Shown: one piece after another, positions 33,979 through 47,004 of the stretch
Numbering within the stretch: the stretch's first letter is position 1
Layout of the letters: each line of letters starts with the position of its first letter
Source: Methylobacterium radiodurans
GTDB lineage: Bacteria; Pseudomonadota; Alphaproteobacteria; Rhizobiales; Beijerinckiaceae
DNA length: 64,000 bases
Reading direction: 5' to 3'
Assembly: GCF_003173735.1 (NCBI RefSeq)
Contig: NZ_CP029551.1
Span: forward strand, 5,285,001 to 5,349,000
Notes under the pieces: generated by a model
Databases searched by the model: none
What the model was told of the DNA's origin: nothing
The model's input: the letters and a program-made list of their open reading frames with translations, nothing else
Program-made: the position numbers and the translations under genes

Positions 33979-34425
33979 ATGCGCGCGATCACCTTCGGTC
34001 TTGTCCTGCTGGTTGCCGGTCCGGCCTCCGCCGACGAGTGCGGCGACCTGATCGGGCGCGTCGCCGCGGAGACCGGGGCAAAGCTGGACGACCGCAGCCG
34101 CGACTACGCCCGCTTCACGGCCGATGCCGAGACGAGCCTGACGCTCTCCTGCGCGGCGCCCCACCCCTCTTCAGTCGGAGCGCAGTACCGCGGCGCGAAC
34201 CCACCTGAGGCCTACTATACGTTGTTCGGGCAGGCGGGCCACGCGGTCACGGGCGTCGCGGCCGGGACCGTCGCGGCGGCCGCGCACCGGGCCCGCGAGG
34301 CCGCGAGCCGCCTGCGCCATAGCAACGTCGAGGCCGGGGGCGCCACGATCACCTGCTCGGTGACGCGCAAGGACACCGGAGATCTCACCCTATGCGCCGT
34401 CATCGAGACCAGCGATCGCAGCTGA
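33979..34425 (+). CDS. Hypothetical secreted protein, 148 residues
   Basis: ATG 33979 opens a signal peptide (MRAITFGLVLLVAGPASA, cleavage before DECGD). The mature part has four cysteines (DECGDLIG, TLSCAAP, TITCSVT, LTLCAVI) suggesting two disulfides, and a beta-rich pattern. No family recognised. The 3' end overlaps the next gene by 34 bp in another frame, so the two are probably co-expressed. Confidence 0.65.
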   Translation: MRAITFGLVLLVAGPASADECGDLIGRVAAETGAKLDDRSRDYARFTADAETSLTLSCAAPHPSSVGAQYRGANPPEAYYTLFGQAGHAVTGVAAGTVAAAAHRAREAASRLRHSNVEAGGATITCSVTRKDTGDLTLCAVIETSDRS

Positions 34426-34826
34426 TCGGCGGACTGCTGGTCCTCCTCGCCCTCGCGACGCCGGCCGCGGCTCAAGACGGGACGGTCAACGACTGGGCGA
34501 CCTTCCGGGCGCGGCTCGCCGGCTGCTGGCAGGCGCCGCCCGGCAGCGAGGGCTCGCTCATCGCCTTCCGGTTCGGCCTCGACAAGACGGGCGCGATGCG
34601 CGGCAAGCCGCTGGTCACCGCCCGCCAGCTCACCGGGGACAAGGAGACGCGGCGGCTCTACGAGGAGGCCGCCGCCAGGGCGCTCGAAACCTGCCTGCCA
34701 GTCCCGGTCAGCCCGAGCTTCGGCGCGATCCTCGGCGAGAGCCCGATCCGCCTGCGCTTCGTCAACACCAAGCCGACGGCGGCCTACCAGCTGAACTCCA
34801 ACATCACGATCTTCGCGCCGGAGTGA
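34392..34826 (+). CDS. Hypothetical secreted protein, TonB-C-like
   Basis: 144 residues from ATG 34392 (MRRHRDQRSQLIGGLLVLLALATPAAAQDG), a signal peptide with a basic N-region. RARLAGCWQAPPGSEGSLIAFRFGLDKTGAMRGKPLV and ETCLPVPVSPSFGAILGESPIRLRFVN resemble the C-terminal TonB/TolA-like fold, though the match is weak. It overlaps the previous secreted gene by 34 bp and ends 21 bp before the convergent PccB gene. Confidence 0.6.
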   Translation: MRRHRDQRSQLIGGLLVLLALATPAAAQDGTVNDWATFRARLAGCWQAPPGSEGSLIAFRFGLDKTGAMRGKPLVTARQLTGDKETRRLYEEAAARALETCLPVPVSPSFGAILGESPIRLRFVNTKPTAAYQLNSNITIFAPE

Positions 34827-34847
34827 GCGGCTCCGGCGCAGCATCCC

Positions 34848-36380
34848 TCAGAGCGGGATGTTGTCGTGCTTCTTCCAGGGCTGCTCCATCTCCTTGGTGC
34901 GCAGCATGCTGAGCGCCCGGGCGACGCGCTTGCGGGTCGAGTGCGGCATGATCACCTCGTCGATGTAGCCGCGCTCGGCCGCCACGAAGGGCGAGAGGAA
35001 GCGGTCCTCGTACTCCTTCGTCCGCTCGGCGATCTTGGCGTCGTCGCCGATCTCGGCCCGGAAGATGATCTCGACCGCGCCCTTGGCGCCCATCACGGCG
35101 ATCTGGGCGGTAGGCCAGGCGTAGTTCACGTCGGCGCCGACATGCTTCGAGGCCATGACGTCGTAGGCGCCGCCGAAGGCTTTTCGCGTGATCACCGTCA
35201 CCAGCGGCACCGTCGCCTGGGAGTAGGCAAAGAGCAGCTTGGCGCCGTGCTTGATCAGGCCGCCGTATTCCTGCGCCGTGCCCGGCAGGAAGCCCGGCAC
35301 GTCCACGAAGGTGACGATCGGGATCGAGAAGGCGTCGCAGTAGCGCACGAAGCGCGCCGCCTTGCGCGAGGCGTCCGAGTCGAGCACGCCCGCCAGCACC
35401 AGCGGCTGGTTCGCCACGAAGCCGACCGTGCGGCCCTCGATGCGGCCGAACCCCGTGATGATGTTGCGGGCATACGCCGCCTGGATCTCGAAGAAGTCGC
35501 CCTCGTCCACCACGCGCCGGATCAGCTCGCCCATGTCGTAGGGCTTGTTCGGGTTGTCGGGGATCAGCGTGTCGAGGGATTTGTCGAGACGCAACGGGTC
35601 GTCGAAGCTCTCGATCTCCGGCACGCCGTCGATGTTGTTGGCGGGCAGGAAGTCGAGCAGCCGGCGGATCTGCAGGATCGCCTCGACGTCGTTCTCGAAG
35701 GCGCCGTCGGCGATCGAGGACTTCGCGGTGTGTACCTTGGCGCCGCCGAGTTCCTCCGCGGTGACGACCTCGTTCGTCACGGTCTTCACCACGTCGGGGC
35801 CGGTCACGAACATGTAGCTCGTGTCGCGCACCATGAAGATGAAGTCGGTCATGGCCGGCGAGTAGACGTCGCCGCCTGCGCACGGCCCCATGATGACGGA
35901 GATCTGCGGGATCACGCCGGACGCCGCGACGTTGCGGCGGAAGACCTCGCCGTAGCCGCCGAGCGCCGCCACGCCCTCCTGAATGCGCGCGCCGCCGGCG
36001 TCGAAGATGCCGATGATCGGGGCGCGCATCTTCAGCGCCATGTCCTGCACCTTCACGATCTTGGCGGCGTGCGTCTCGGAGAGCGAGCCGCCGAACACCG
36101 TGAAGTCCTTCGAGAACAGGAAGACCGTGCGGCCGTTCACCGTGCCCCAGCCGGTGATGACGCCGTCGCCGGGGATCTTCTGGTTCTCCATGCCGAAATC
36201 GGTGGAGCGGTGCTGCACGAACATGTCGAACTCCTCGAACGACCCGTGGTCGAGCAGGAGTTCGATGCGCTCGCGCGCCGTCAGCTTGCCGCGCTTGTGC
36301 TGCGCCTCCACGCGCTTCTCGCCGCCACCGAGGCGGGCCTGGGCGCGCCGCTGCTCGAGCGTCTCGAGAATGTCCTTCAT
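34848..36380 (-). CDS. pccB: Propionyl-CoA carboxylase beta subunit (carboxyltransferase)
   Basis: 510 residues, the normal PccB length. [44 protein letters not shown] is the family start, [22 protein letters not shown] carries the carboxyltransferase motif, and [26 protein letters not shown] plus [16 protein letters not shown] the acyl-CoA side. It transfers CO2 from biotin to propionyl-CoA (methylmalonyl-CoA), as used in the ethylmalonyl-CoA pathway and odd-chain metabolism. PccA is not adjacent here. Confidence 0.95.
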   Translation of the reverse strand: MKDILETLEQRRAQARLGGGEKRVEAQHKRGKLTARERIELLLDHGSFEEFDMFVQHRSTDFGMENQKIPGDGVITGWGTVNGRTVFLFSKDFTVFGGSLSETHAAKIVKVQDMALKMRAPIIGIFDAGGARIQEGVAALGGYGEVFRRNVAASGVIPQISVIMGPCAGGDVYSPAMTDFIFMVRDTSYMFVTGPDVVKTVTNEVVTAEELGGAKVHTAKSSIADGAFENDVEAILQIRRLLDFLPANNIDGVPEIESFDDPLRLDKSLDTLIPDNPNKPYDMGELIRRVVDEGDFFEIQAAYARNIITGFGRIEGRTVGFVANQPLVLAGVLDSDASRKAARFVRYCDAFSIPIVTFVDVPGFLPGTAQEYGGLIKHGAKLLFAYSQATVPLVTVITRKAFGGAYDVMASKHVGADVNYAWPTAQIAVMGAKGAVEIIFRAEIGDDAKIAERTKEYEDRFLSPFVAAERGYIDEVIMPHSTRKRVARALSMLRTKEMEQPWKKHDNIPL

Positions 36381-36515
36381 GGGTGCGCCTCGGGGCTGGT
36401 GCTGGCGTGACCGGCTTCGATCCGCCTGCCCCTCTCGTGGCGAGCTTGGCGGTCGGCCGTAGCTGCCCTTAGCACAGAGAATTTCCGGGCGGAAACCGGC
36501 CTTTTAGACGGAAGA

Positions 36516-37304
36516 TCAATCGGCGAGCGCGGCCACGACCGCCGCGGCATCGAACTCGGTGCGGCGCTTGGCGAGGCGCTCCTCGGCCTCCGCGTCAGCC
36601 CCCCAGACGGCGGCCTGGTAGGTCTCGTCCACATGGGCCGCCGCCCAGGCTTCCTCGGGCGTCAGCCGCCCGTGCAGCACCGCGAGCGCGATCAGGAGAG
36701 AGCCGGTGAGCGTCGTCAGCGTGTGGAGCGCGGCCAGCCGGTAGGGATTGTCGATCACGAGCACCGCTTTGCGCAGAGCCGCGACGCTCGCCTCCGGCTG
36801 CGTCACGTGCATCACGCCCTCGCTCAGGATCAGGCGGGCACCGAAGGTGTCGCGGGCCCAGTCGAGCACCGGGTCCCAGGCACGGGCCTGATCGGCCACG
36901 AGGCGCTCCGGCGCGTCCGCCCTGTAGGCAACGAGATCCGTGCCCGCATAAGCCGCCAGATCCTCTGCCACGGCCTCCAGGCGTGGCGCGACCCCATCGA
37001 GGGTGGTGTTGACCAGCCGCGTCACCGGCATGGTGGCAGGATCGATGAATTCGGCCTGCGCCCCCCATTCCGCCGCCAGGATCGCGGCGAGGTCGCGGTT
37101 CGGCCCGGCGAGCGGGTTGCGGCCCGGCGTGTTGGCCGGGCGCCCATCGAGGGTGAGGCGATAGCCATGCTCTCCCTCCGAGAAGGCCGCCTCCTTGTAG
37201 AAGCGCTTCGGCAGGGTGGGCTTGGTCTGGGCACGGGCCGCCCGCATCGGGTCGGGGCGGCCGGGCTCGTCGCTGAGCCAGTCGGAGGTCACGTCGTCGC
37301 TCAT
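36516..37304 (-). CDS. ATP12-family F1-ATPase assembly chaperone
   Basis: 262 residues with the ATP12 signature: KRFYKEAAFSEGEHGYRLTLDGRPANTPGRNPLAGPNRDLAAILAAEWGAQAEFIDPATMPVTRLVNTTLDGV near the start, and RYLAxYAGTDLVAYRADAPERL-like and WDPVLDWARDTFG blocks later. ATP12 binds F1 alpha during ATP synthase assembly in the cytosol. It is minus-strand, 135 bp after the PccB start and starts at ATG 37304. No close partner genes. Confidence 0.9.
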   Translation of the reverse strand: MSDDVTSDWLSDEPGRPDPMRAARAQTKPTLPKRFYKEAAFSEGEHGYRLTLDGRPANTPGRNPLAGPNRDLAAILAAEWGAQAEFIDPATMPVTRLVNTTLDGVAPRLEAVAEDLAAYAGTDLVAYRADAPERLVADQARAWDPVLDWARDTFGARLILSEGVMHVTQPEASVAALRKAVLVIDNPYRLAALHTLTTLTGSLLIALAVLHGRLTPEEAWAAAHVDETYQAAVWGADAEAEERLAKRRTEFDAAAVVAALAD

Positions 37305-37358
37305 GCGGGGGAGATAGGCGATCGGCGCGCCGTGCGCGAGATCTCCGGTCGCGCGGCC

Positions 37359-37547
37359 TCAGACGAAGTAGGTCAGCGTCGCGGCGACCGTGGTGACGGC
37401 GGTCGCGGCGGCGATCGTCGTCGGGTTGAGAAGAAGCGAGCGGCGTACCGCCTCGACAGGGGTCTCGGGCCAGCCGAAGGCTTCGCCGGCGGCCCGCTCG
37501 GCGCGCTGGAGGCTGGCGCGACGCGTGTCGGCGTCGGTCTTCGTCAT
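37359..37547 (-). CDS. Small hypothetical membrane-tail protein, 62 residues
   Basis: From ATG 37547: MTKTDADTRRASLQRAERAAGEAFGWPETPVEAVRRSLLLNPTTIAAATAVTTVAATLTYFV. It is mostly soluble and ends with a short hydrophobic C-terminal segment, like a tail-anchored small protein. It starts upstream of ATP12 on the same strand (55 bp). No family recognised. Confidence 0.5.
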   Translation of the reverse strand: MTKTDADTRRASLQRAERAAGEAFGWPETPVEAVRRSLLLNPTTIAAATAVTTVAATLTYFV

Positions 37548-37714
37548 GGCGTCCGGCTCCCGATCTGTGCTCCTGACGTCCGCCCGGCGCGGATACGGCG
37601 AAGCTTTGCCAGAGAAAACGCGCACAGCCCGCTCCGGGTTCCGGTCGGCCGCGTCATCGCAGTGCCATGTCGGCGCTATAGCGGGCCTGTGCGACGATCC
37701 GGAGACAGTATCCG

Positions 37715-39691
37715 ATGACGAACCTCAACCGCTCGCAGGCCGCCGAGGCCGCCGAGGATGCGGGCTCGAACGCGAGCCCGAACCCGACGCTCGGCGAAGT
37801 GGTGGCCACCCGCTTCCACCGGCGCGACCTGCTGCGTGGGGCCCTCGCGGTCGGGGCGATCAGCGCCGTGGTCGCGCCGCGCGCGCTGGCGGCGGCGCAG
37901 GGCGCCCCCCGCGAAGCCGCCTCGCCGTTCCCCTTCGCCGAGTTGCCGGCCGGCTCCGACGAGCGTCACCACGTCGCGGCGGGTCACGATGCCGAGATCC
38001 TGATCCGCTGGGGCGATCCCGTGCTGCCCGGCGCGCCCGCCTTCGACCCGCGCAACCAGACGCCGGAGGCGCAAGCCCGACAGTTCGGCTACAACAACGA
38101 CTTCATCGGCTATTTCCCGCTGCCGGGCGCCGCCGACCCGGCGGCCCACGGCCTGCTCGTGGTCAACCACGAGTACACCAACGAGGAGCTGATGTTTCCC
38201 GGCCTCGGCCGGCAGGACGGCAAGGCGGCCTTCGCCGGCATGTCTCAGGACCTCGTCGACATCGAGATGGCGGCCCACGGCGGCTCGGTAATCGAGGTGA
38301 AGCGGGTGGACGGCCGCTGGCAGGTGGTGCCGGATTCCCGGTACGCCCGCCGCATCACCGCGACGACCCCGATGACGCTCACCGGCCCCGCCTCCGGCTC
38401 GGACCGCCTGCGCACCAAGGCCGACCCCGAGGGCCGGCAGGTGCTCGGCATGATCAACAACTGCGCGGGTGGCACCACGCCCTGGGGCACGTGGCTCACC
38501 TGCGAGGAGAACATCAACTACTATTTCGGCGGAAAGCTCGCCGCGGATTCGCCGGAGGCGCGCAATCACAAGCGCCTCGGCATGCCCGGCAACCTCTACG
38601 CCTGGGGCAAGTACCACGAGCGCTTCGATCTCGGGGCCGAGCCGAACGAGCCGAACCGCTTCGGCTGGGTGGTTGAGATCGACCCCTTCGACCCGGCCTC
38701 GGTGCCGAAGAAGCGCACCGCCATGGGCCGGTTCAAGCACGAGGGCGCGGCCGGTATCCTGGCGGCCGACGGGCGCTACGTCGTGTTCCAGGGCGACGAC
38801 GAGCGCTTCGACTACGTCTACCGCTTCGTCACGGAGGCGAAGGTCGATCTGCAGGATAGGAGCGCCAACCGGGACATCCTCGACCGCGGCACGCTCTTCG
38901 TCGCCCGCTTCGACGCGGACGGGCGCGGCGCGTGGCTGCCGCTCGTCCACGGCCAGGGCCCGCTGACCCCCGAGAACGGCTTTCGCGATCAGGCAGACGT
39001 GCTGGTCGAGACGCGGCGCGCCGCCGACCTCCTCGGTGCCACCAAGATGGACCGGCCGGAGGATGTCGAGGCCAATCCGAAGACCGGCAAGGTCTACGTG
39101 ATGCTGACCAACAATTCGAAGCGCAAGGCCGATCAGGTCGATGCCGCCAACCCGCGGCCCGACAACCGCTTCGGCCACATCGTGGAGCTTAGCCCGGACG
39201 GACGGGACTACGCCGCGCCGGGTTTTGCCTGGGAGGTGCTGGTCCGCTGCGGCGATCCGGCGATCGCGGCGGTCGGCGCCACCTTCTCGTCGGCGACGAC
39301 AAGGGACGGCTGGTTCGGCATGCCGGACAATTGCTCGGTCGACGGCCAGGGCCGGCTCTGGGTCGCCACCGACGGCAATTCGGCTGGCCGCACGGGCCGC
39401 ACCGACGGCATCTGGGCGATGGAGACGGAGGGGCCGGGGCGCGGCACGGGCAAGCACTTCTTCCAGGTGCCGACCGGCGCCGAGATGTGCGGGCCCTACT
39501 TCACGCCGGACGACACCACCTTCTTCGTGGCCGTCCAGCACCCCGGCGAGGCCGACGAGGAGGACCCGAAGGCCGAGCCCGCCACCTTCGAGCGGCCCGC
39601 GACCCGCTGGCCGGACTTCGACCCGAACCTGCCGCCGCGTCCAGCCGTCGTGGCGATCACCCGGCGCGGTGGCGGTCGCGTCGGCACCTGA
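37715..39691 (+). CDS. phoX: PhoX-family alkaline phosphatase (DUF839)
   Basis: 658 residues. A twin-arginine signal (HRRDLLRGALAVGAISAVVAPRALAAAQ at about 35-62) targets it to the periplasm. The DUF839/PhoX body includes LVVNHEYTNEELMFPG, NNCAGGTTPWGTWLTCEEN (Fe/Ca site segment), RFKHEGAAGILAADGRYVVFQGDDERFDYVYRFV, AIAAVGATFSS and FGMPDNCSVDGQGRLWVATDGN near the end. PhoX is a calcium/iron-dependent phosphatase for phosphate scavenging. The start at ATG 37715 is the first in frame; no Pho box was identified upstream. Confidence 0.93.
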   Translation: MTNLNRSQAAEAAEDAGSNASPNPTLGEVVATRFHRRDLLRGALAVGAISAVVAPRALAAAQGAPREAASPFPFAELPAGSDERHHVAAGHDAEILIRWGDPVLPGAPAFDPRNQTPEAQARQFGYNNDFIGYFPLPGAADPAAHGLLVVNHEYTNEELMFPGLGRQDGKAAFAGMSQDLVDIEMAAHGGSVIEVKRVDGRWQVVPDSRYARRITATTPMTLTGPASGSDRLRTKADPEGRQVLGMINNCAGGTTPWGTWLTCEENINYYFGGKLAADSPEARNHKRLGMPGNLYAWGKYHERFDLGAEPNEPNRFGWVVEIDPFDPASVPKKRTAMGRFKHEGAAGILAADGRYVVFQGDDERFDYVYRFVTEAKVDLQDRSANRDILDRGTLFVARFDADGRGAWLPLVHGQGPLTPENGFRDQADVLVETRRAADLLGATKMDRPEDVEANPKTGKVYVMLTNNSKRKADQVDAANPRPDNRFGHIVELSPDGRDYAAPGFAWEVLVRCGDPAIAAVGATFSSATTRDGWFGMPDNCSVDGQGRLWVATDGNSAGRTGRTDGIWAMETEGPGRGTGKHFFQVPTGAEMCGPYFTPDDTTFFVAVQHPGEADEEDPKAEPATFERPATRWPDFDPNLPPRPAVVAITRRGGGRVGT

Positions 39692-39847
39692 CGCCCTCGC
39701 GCCCCCGCCCCGCCGCGATCAGGCCTTCTTAACCAACCCCATCCCATGTCATGGGGTGACGTGCACCGCGCGGATCGGGATCCGATTCCGCCTCCCGCGG
39801 TGCGATGGCCCCTTTCTGTTTCCGGTTTGTTCCGGTACAGTCAGAGG

Positions 39848-41974
<2,127 letters not shown>

Positions 41975-42002
41975 CGCCCAGTCGTCACGTCCCGCAGCGA
42001 CG

Positions 42003-42035
42003 AAGCCCGGCCGAGAGGCCGGGCTTTGCTTTTTG
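42003..42035 (+). terminator. Rho-independent terminator of parE
   Basis: AAGCCCGGCC-GAGA-GGCCGGGCTT stem followed by TGCTTTTT, 28 bp after the parE stop. Confidence 0.8.
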
Positions 42036-42126
42036 GGCCGCCCCAACCCCTGTCCGAACCGCATGTGGACCGGCGGGGGACCGCAGTTGCCGCGAAGGAC
42101 CGTGAGCGACTGCACCCGAAAATGCA

Positions 42127-42156
42127 GAAAGCCCGGCCGGAAGGCCGGGCTTTCGC
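42127..42156. terminator. Terminator hairpin of the outer-membrane protein gene
   Basis: AAAGCCCGGCC-GGAA-GGCCGGGCTTT, a long near-perfect stem 40 bp beyond the minus-strand omp stop. On the minus strand it is followed by CTGCATTTT. It has the same arm sequence as the parE terminator. Confidence 0.75.
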
Positions 42157-42195
42157 GGTGAGCGGTCCGGGTCGCTGACGCGACCCGGATCGGTC

Positions 42196-43080
42196 TTAGT
42201 ACGAGCCGAACTTGTAGTTCAGGCCGGCGCGGACGACGGCGAACTCGGTGTCGCGGCGGTTGTTGGTGACGCCCGAGACCAGGGCGACGCCGGGCGAGGC
42301 GACGGTGACGAGGCCGCCGGCCGGCGTGGTGGCGAAGGCGCCGATGTTGCGGTTGCCCTGGTCGAGGTTCACGTAGAGACCTTCCACCTTCAGCGTCACG
42401 GCCGAGGAGCGGAAGAAGTTCAGGAACGAGTCGGTGGGCAGGGCGTACTCGATGCCGCCGCCGACCGCGTAGCCGGTCTGGAACTCGTCGCGCGAGGAGT
42501 TCGGCAGGCCGAAGTCGCGGCCGCCGCCCGAGCCGTAGGCGAAGCCGCCCGTGGCGTACACGAGGGTGCGGTCGAAGGCGTAGCCGAGGCGGCCGCGCAC
42601 GGTGCCGAAGTAGTCGAGGGTCGACAGGCCGTTCGGGTTGAACACGCCGACACCCGGCAGCAGGCCGGCGCCGGCCAGGGCGAAGCGGTTCCGCTCACGG
42701 CCGAAATCGACGTACTGCGCGTCGGCCTCGATGCCGAACACCACGCCCGAGCCGGGGGTCAGCTGCCAGTTGTAGCCGATCTGGCCGCCGCCGACGAAGC
42801 CGTCGGTGTTGGAGCGGTTGTTGCTGAAGCCGAGGGCGGCCGAGGTGCCGGGGGCGACCAGGCCGCTGGCGCCGTTGACGAGCACCACGGTGGGGGCCTG
42901 ACGATCGTTGCCCGTGCCGAAGCCGTAGCCCGCGTTGAAACCGGCGTAGAAGCCCGTCCAGGTGAAGACCGGAACCGGCGTGAACACCGGCGGCGGCGCA
43001 GCACGACGCGGAAGGTCGGCGGCAGACGCGGCAGCGGTCAGGCCGGCGAGCACGGTCGAAGCGAGGAGAAGCTTTTTCAT
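42196..43080 (-). CDS. Outer membrane beta-barrel protein (Omp25/OprF-like porin family)
   Basis: 294 residues from ATG 43080 with a signal peptide (MKKLLLASTVLAGLTAAASAADLP). The mature N-terminus APPPVFTPVPVFTWTGFYAGFNAGYGFGTGN, then GFVGGGQIGYNWQ, DYFGTVRGRLGYAFDRTLVYATGGFAYG and a terminal strand EFAVVRAGLNYKFGSY are the rhizobial OMP25/Omp2-type 8-strand barrel. The last residue is Tyr in a YKF-like end required for BAM recognition. Structural outer membrane protein; function as adhesin or porin is not shown. Confidence 0.88.
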   Translation of the reverse strand: MKKLLLASTVLAGLTAAASAADLPRRAAPPPVFTPVPVFTWTGFYAGFNAGYGFGTGNDRQAPTVVLVNGASGLVAPGTSAALGFSNNRSNTDGFVGGGQIGYNWQLTPGSGVVFGIEADAQYVDFGRERNRFALAGAGLLPGVGVFNPNGLSTLDYFGTVRGRLGYAFDRTLVYATGGFAYGSGGGRDFGLPNSSRDEFQTGYAVGGGIEYALPTDSFLNFFRSSAVTLKVEGLYVNLDQGNRNIGAFATTPAGGLVTVASPGVALVSGVTNNRRDTEFAVVRAGLNYKFGSY

Positions 43081-43709
43081 TGGGTCCTGGGTCCTGTGTG
43101 GCAAAGCCGGGCCGCTTGTAGGTCCTTGTGGCCGAGGGGTCTGTCGCTTTCCTGCAACAAGCTCGGCCAGATAAAACCCAAGCTCTCAACGAAAGGTGAA
43201 GTTTACGCTGGCAGCCGCGAGGCGCGGGAACCGATGTGCTCCGGCGCACGTCGATCATTTAGCAGAGGGGAAGCTGATTACTCGACGATCACAAGCCGGC
43301 TCGATTGCGGCGGAAAGGCGGCAAAGCCTTGCGGGGGCACTTACGGCCGCCTTCACATTTGGCATAATAACCGGAGGGCGGATTTTTACTTCCGGCCCGA
43401 AACCGCCGCCACGAGCTCCGAAGCATTCTGGGCCGCGACCGGCAGAACCGACAGGCCCGTCGGACGAGACCGGCCTCGCATCGAATTCGCTACGGAAAAC
43501 AGGACGATCCCGCGGGCGCGAGATTGACAAGCCGCAGCAACGGCCTAAGTGTCCGGCACACTCGCGTGCAAGGTGGGTTCCAGACCAGGTTCCCAACGAG
43601 TCAGCTACCGCGCGCCACCGTCCGGCCCGCTTCGACCCTGCAGCCGTTGCCGCGACCGACCCCTCCGCGCCGGCTGGTCCGATCCCGCGCGCAACGGTTC
43701 ACTTATCTG
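43081..43709. other. Long intergenic region between omp and helicase
   Basis: About 630 bp with divergent promoters expected (minus omp, plus helicase). Open frames extend through it on both strands but none has family similarity or a good start, so I leave it non-coding. A long 5' leader of the helicase mRNA is possible, as for cold-induced RNA helicases, but no specific motif is identified. Confidence 0.4.
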
Positions 43710-45161
<1,452 letters not shown>

Positions 45162-45395
45162 CGCCTCTGAGCCGAAGGACTGCTGAGGGGCCGGGCTTCG
45201 ACTGCCTTTCCGGCAGGAGCCTTGTAACCACCACGGGGATGTAGCTGGATGTGCAGGCCTCGTACTGTCGGGTTCTAGACAGGCGTCGTTCGAGACCGGG
45301 TTCGCTTTAACACTCCATCCATCGATGGCCCCTTAGTATGTGCCTTGGCTGACAGCTGCCGGTGCGGCGCGAGCCCGGGCAGCGACAGGACTAGG

Positions 45396-46460
45396 ATGAG
45401 CCAGGGGCGCCACGCGGATCGCGACTACAGCTTCACCCTCGCGCAGAGGGTGCAAGACCTGATGCGCGATTACGGGCCTTCGGCCACCCCCCGCGCCTAC
45501 GCGGTCTGGTACAGCTACGTCGCGGGTGAGCACCCCCTGATGAACGACGCGGTCAAACGGCTGATCGCTCAGAAGCAGGCCCTCACGGAAACCGACACGG
45601 ACGCCCTGTTCGAGCAGCACCTCGCGGGCGGGCGCGTTGCTCAAATGGCCGGCGAGACCAGTGCGACCATGCTCAGCGAGATCGCCGGCGTGATGGAGAT
45701 GCTCGACCTCTCGGTCGGCTCGGCCGCCGCCTACAACGCCTCGCTGTCGAGTCTCAGCCAGGATCTGACGCAGGGCGCGATCACCCGGGAGCGGGTGCGC
45801 GAGATCGTCGGCACCATGGTCGCCAAGACCCGGGAGATCGCGACCAGCAATCGCGTCCTCGAGGCGCGGATGCGCGAGAGCCGCGCCGAGATCGAGATGC
45901 TGCGCGAGAAGCTGGAGGCGACCCGGCTGGAGAGCCTGACCGATCCGCTCACGGGCCTGTCGAACCGCAAGCATTTCGAGGAGATGCTGCGGACATCCGT
46001 CGAGGCCGCTGCCCAGACCGGCGGGGCGATGAGCCTCGTCGTCCTCGACATCGACTTCTTCAAGCGCTTCAACGACCTCTACGGCCATCTCACGGGCGAT
46101 CAAGTCCTGCGTCTCGTCGCGATCGTGATGCGCGAGTCGGCGGGGGCGAAGGCCACGCTCTCCCGCTTCGGTGGCGAGGAGTTCGGCATCGTGTTGCCGG
46201 GCCTGGAGCGTGCGGAGGCGCGGGTGATCGCCGAGGCGGTCCGCCAGAGCGTGATGGGCCGTGACCTCGTGAAGCGCTCGACCGGCGAGTCGTTGGGCCG
46301 CGTCTCCGTCTCGGTCGGCGTTGCCGTCCACAAGGCCGGCGACACGCCTGTCTCGCTGCTGGAGCGAGCCGACCTTTGCATGTTCGCGGCCAAGCGCGCG
46401 GGCCGCAACCGCACCATCGACGATTCAGTCGGCGCGGACGTCCTCCAGAACGTGGCCTGA
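45396..46460 (+). CDS. Diguanylate cyclase (GGDEF domain)
   Basis: 354 residues. ATG 45396 follows a GGA. The N-terminal about 160 residues are helical (FTLAQRVQDLMRDYGPSATPRAYAVWYSYVAGEHPLMNDAV and a coiled coil RESRAEIEMLREKLEA), a cytoplasmic sensor region of unknown ligand. The catalytic domain has ESLTDPLTGLSNRKHFEEML, LDIDFFKRFND and an active-site GGEEF near residue 260. The inhibitory I-site RxxD, expected just upstream, is absent (GAKATLSRFGGEEF), so product inhibition may be weak. Produces cyclic di-GMP. Confidence 0.92.
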   Translation: MSQGRHADRDYSFTLAQRVQDLMRDYGPSATPRAYAVWYSYVAGEHPLMNDAVKRLIAQKQALTETDTDALFEQHLAGGRVAQMAGETSATMLSEIAGVMEMLDLSVGSAAAYNASLSSLSQDLTQGAITRERVREIVGTMVAKTREIATSNRVLEARMRESRAEIEMLREKLEATRLESLTDPLTGLSNRKHFEEMLRTSVEAAAQTGGAMSLVVLDIDFFKRFNDLYGHLTGDQVLRLVAIVMRESAGAKATLSRFGGEEFGIVLPGLERAEARVIAEAVRQSVMGRDLVKRSTGESLGRVSVSVGVAVHKAGDTPVSLLERADLCMFAAKRAGRNRTIDDSVGADVLQNVA

Positions 46461-46465
46461 GCGCC

Positions 46466-46840
46466 TCAGGCCGGCGCGCCAAGGCGCTCCGGGCTCGCGG
46501 GCGTGATCGCGACAGACTCGCCGCAGCCGCAAGCCGAGGTCTGGTTCGGGTTGTTGAACACGAACTGCGAGGCGAGCTTCGTCGTCTGGAAATCCATCTC
46601 GGTGCCGAGCAGGAACAACACCGCCTTGGGGTCGATGAAGACGCTCACACCCTTGTCCTCGACCACGTCCTCGCCGGGATTGCGCGCCTCGGCATACTCC
46701 ATCGTGTAGGACATGCCGGCGCAGCCGCCGTTCTTCACGCCGACCCGCAGGCCCGCAATGGGCCGGTCGGCATCCGCCATGATGGACTTGATCCGCGTCG
46801 CCGCCGCGTCGGTCAGCGACATCACCTTGAAACCTGACAT
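46466..46840 (-). CDS. sufA: Iron-sulfur cluster assembly accessory protein (SufA/ErpA type)
   Basis: 124 residues with the A-type carrier cysteines: GGCAGMSY (first Cys at about 40) and TSACGCGESVAI (CxC at about 104-106). It receives clusters from SufBCD and hands them to apo-proteins in the cytosol. ATG 46840. It is the distal member of the suf set on the minus strand but is separated from sufT by a Uma2 gene on the other strand, so it may have its own promoter. Confidence 0.9.
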   Translation of the reverse strand: MSGFKVMSLTDAAATRIKSIMADADRPIAGLRVGVKNGGCAGMSYTMEYAEARNPGEDVVEDKGVSVFIDPKAVLFLLGTEMDFQTTKLASQFVFNNPNQTSACGCGESVAITPASPERLGAPA

Positions 46841-47004
46841 CGTTCTCGCTCTCCTGCCTCCGGGTTCAAGGCCCGGGCGGGTGCGTGTTCGGGTACGCCC
46901 CAGAGATAAGCATCGCGCGCGCTCCGGTCCACCGCATCGCGGCCACGGGTCGGGCCTTGCGTGTCAGGATCCACCCCGAGGAGGATGCGACGGCCGACCC
47001 CGCG

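Noticed and set aside
45240..45300. A second LexA box upstream of the diguanylate cyclase (GTTC-N8-GTTC and GTTC-N12-GTTC)
   Set aside because: The spacings are wrong for the N7 alphaproteobacterial LexA site.
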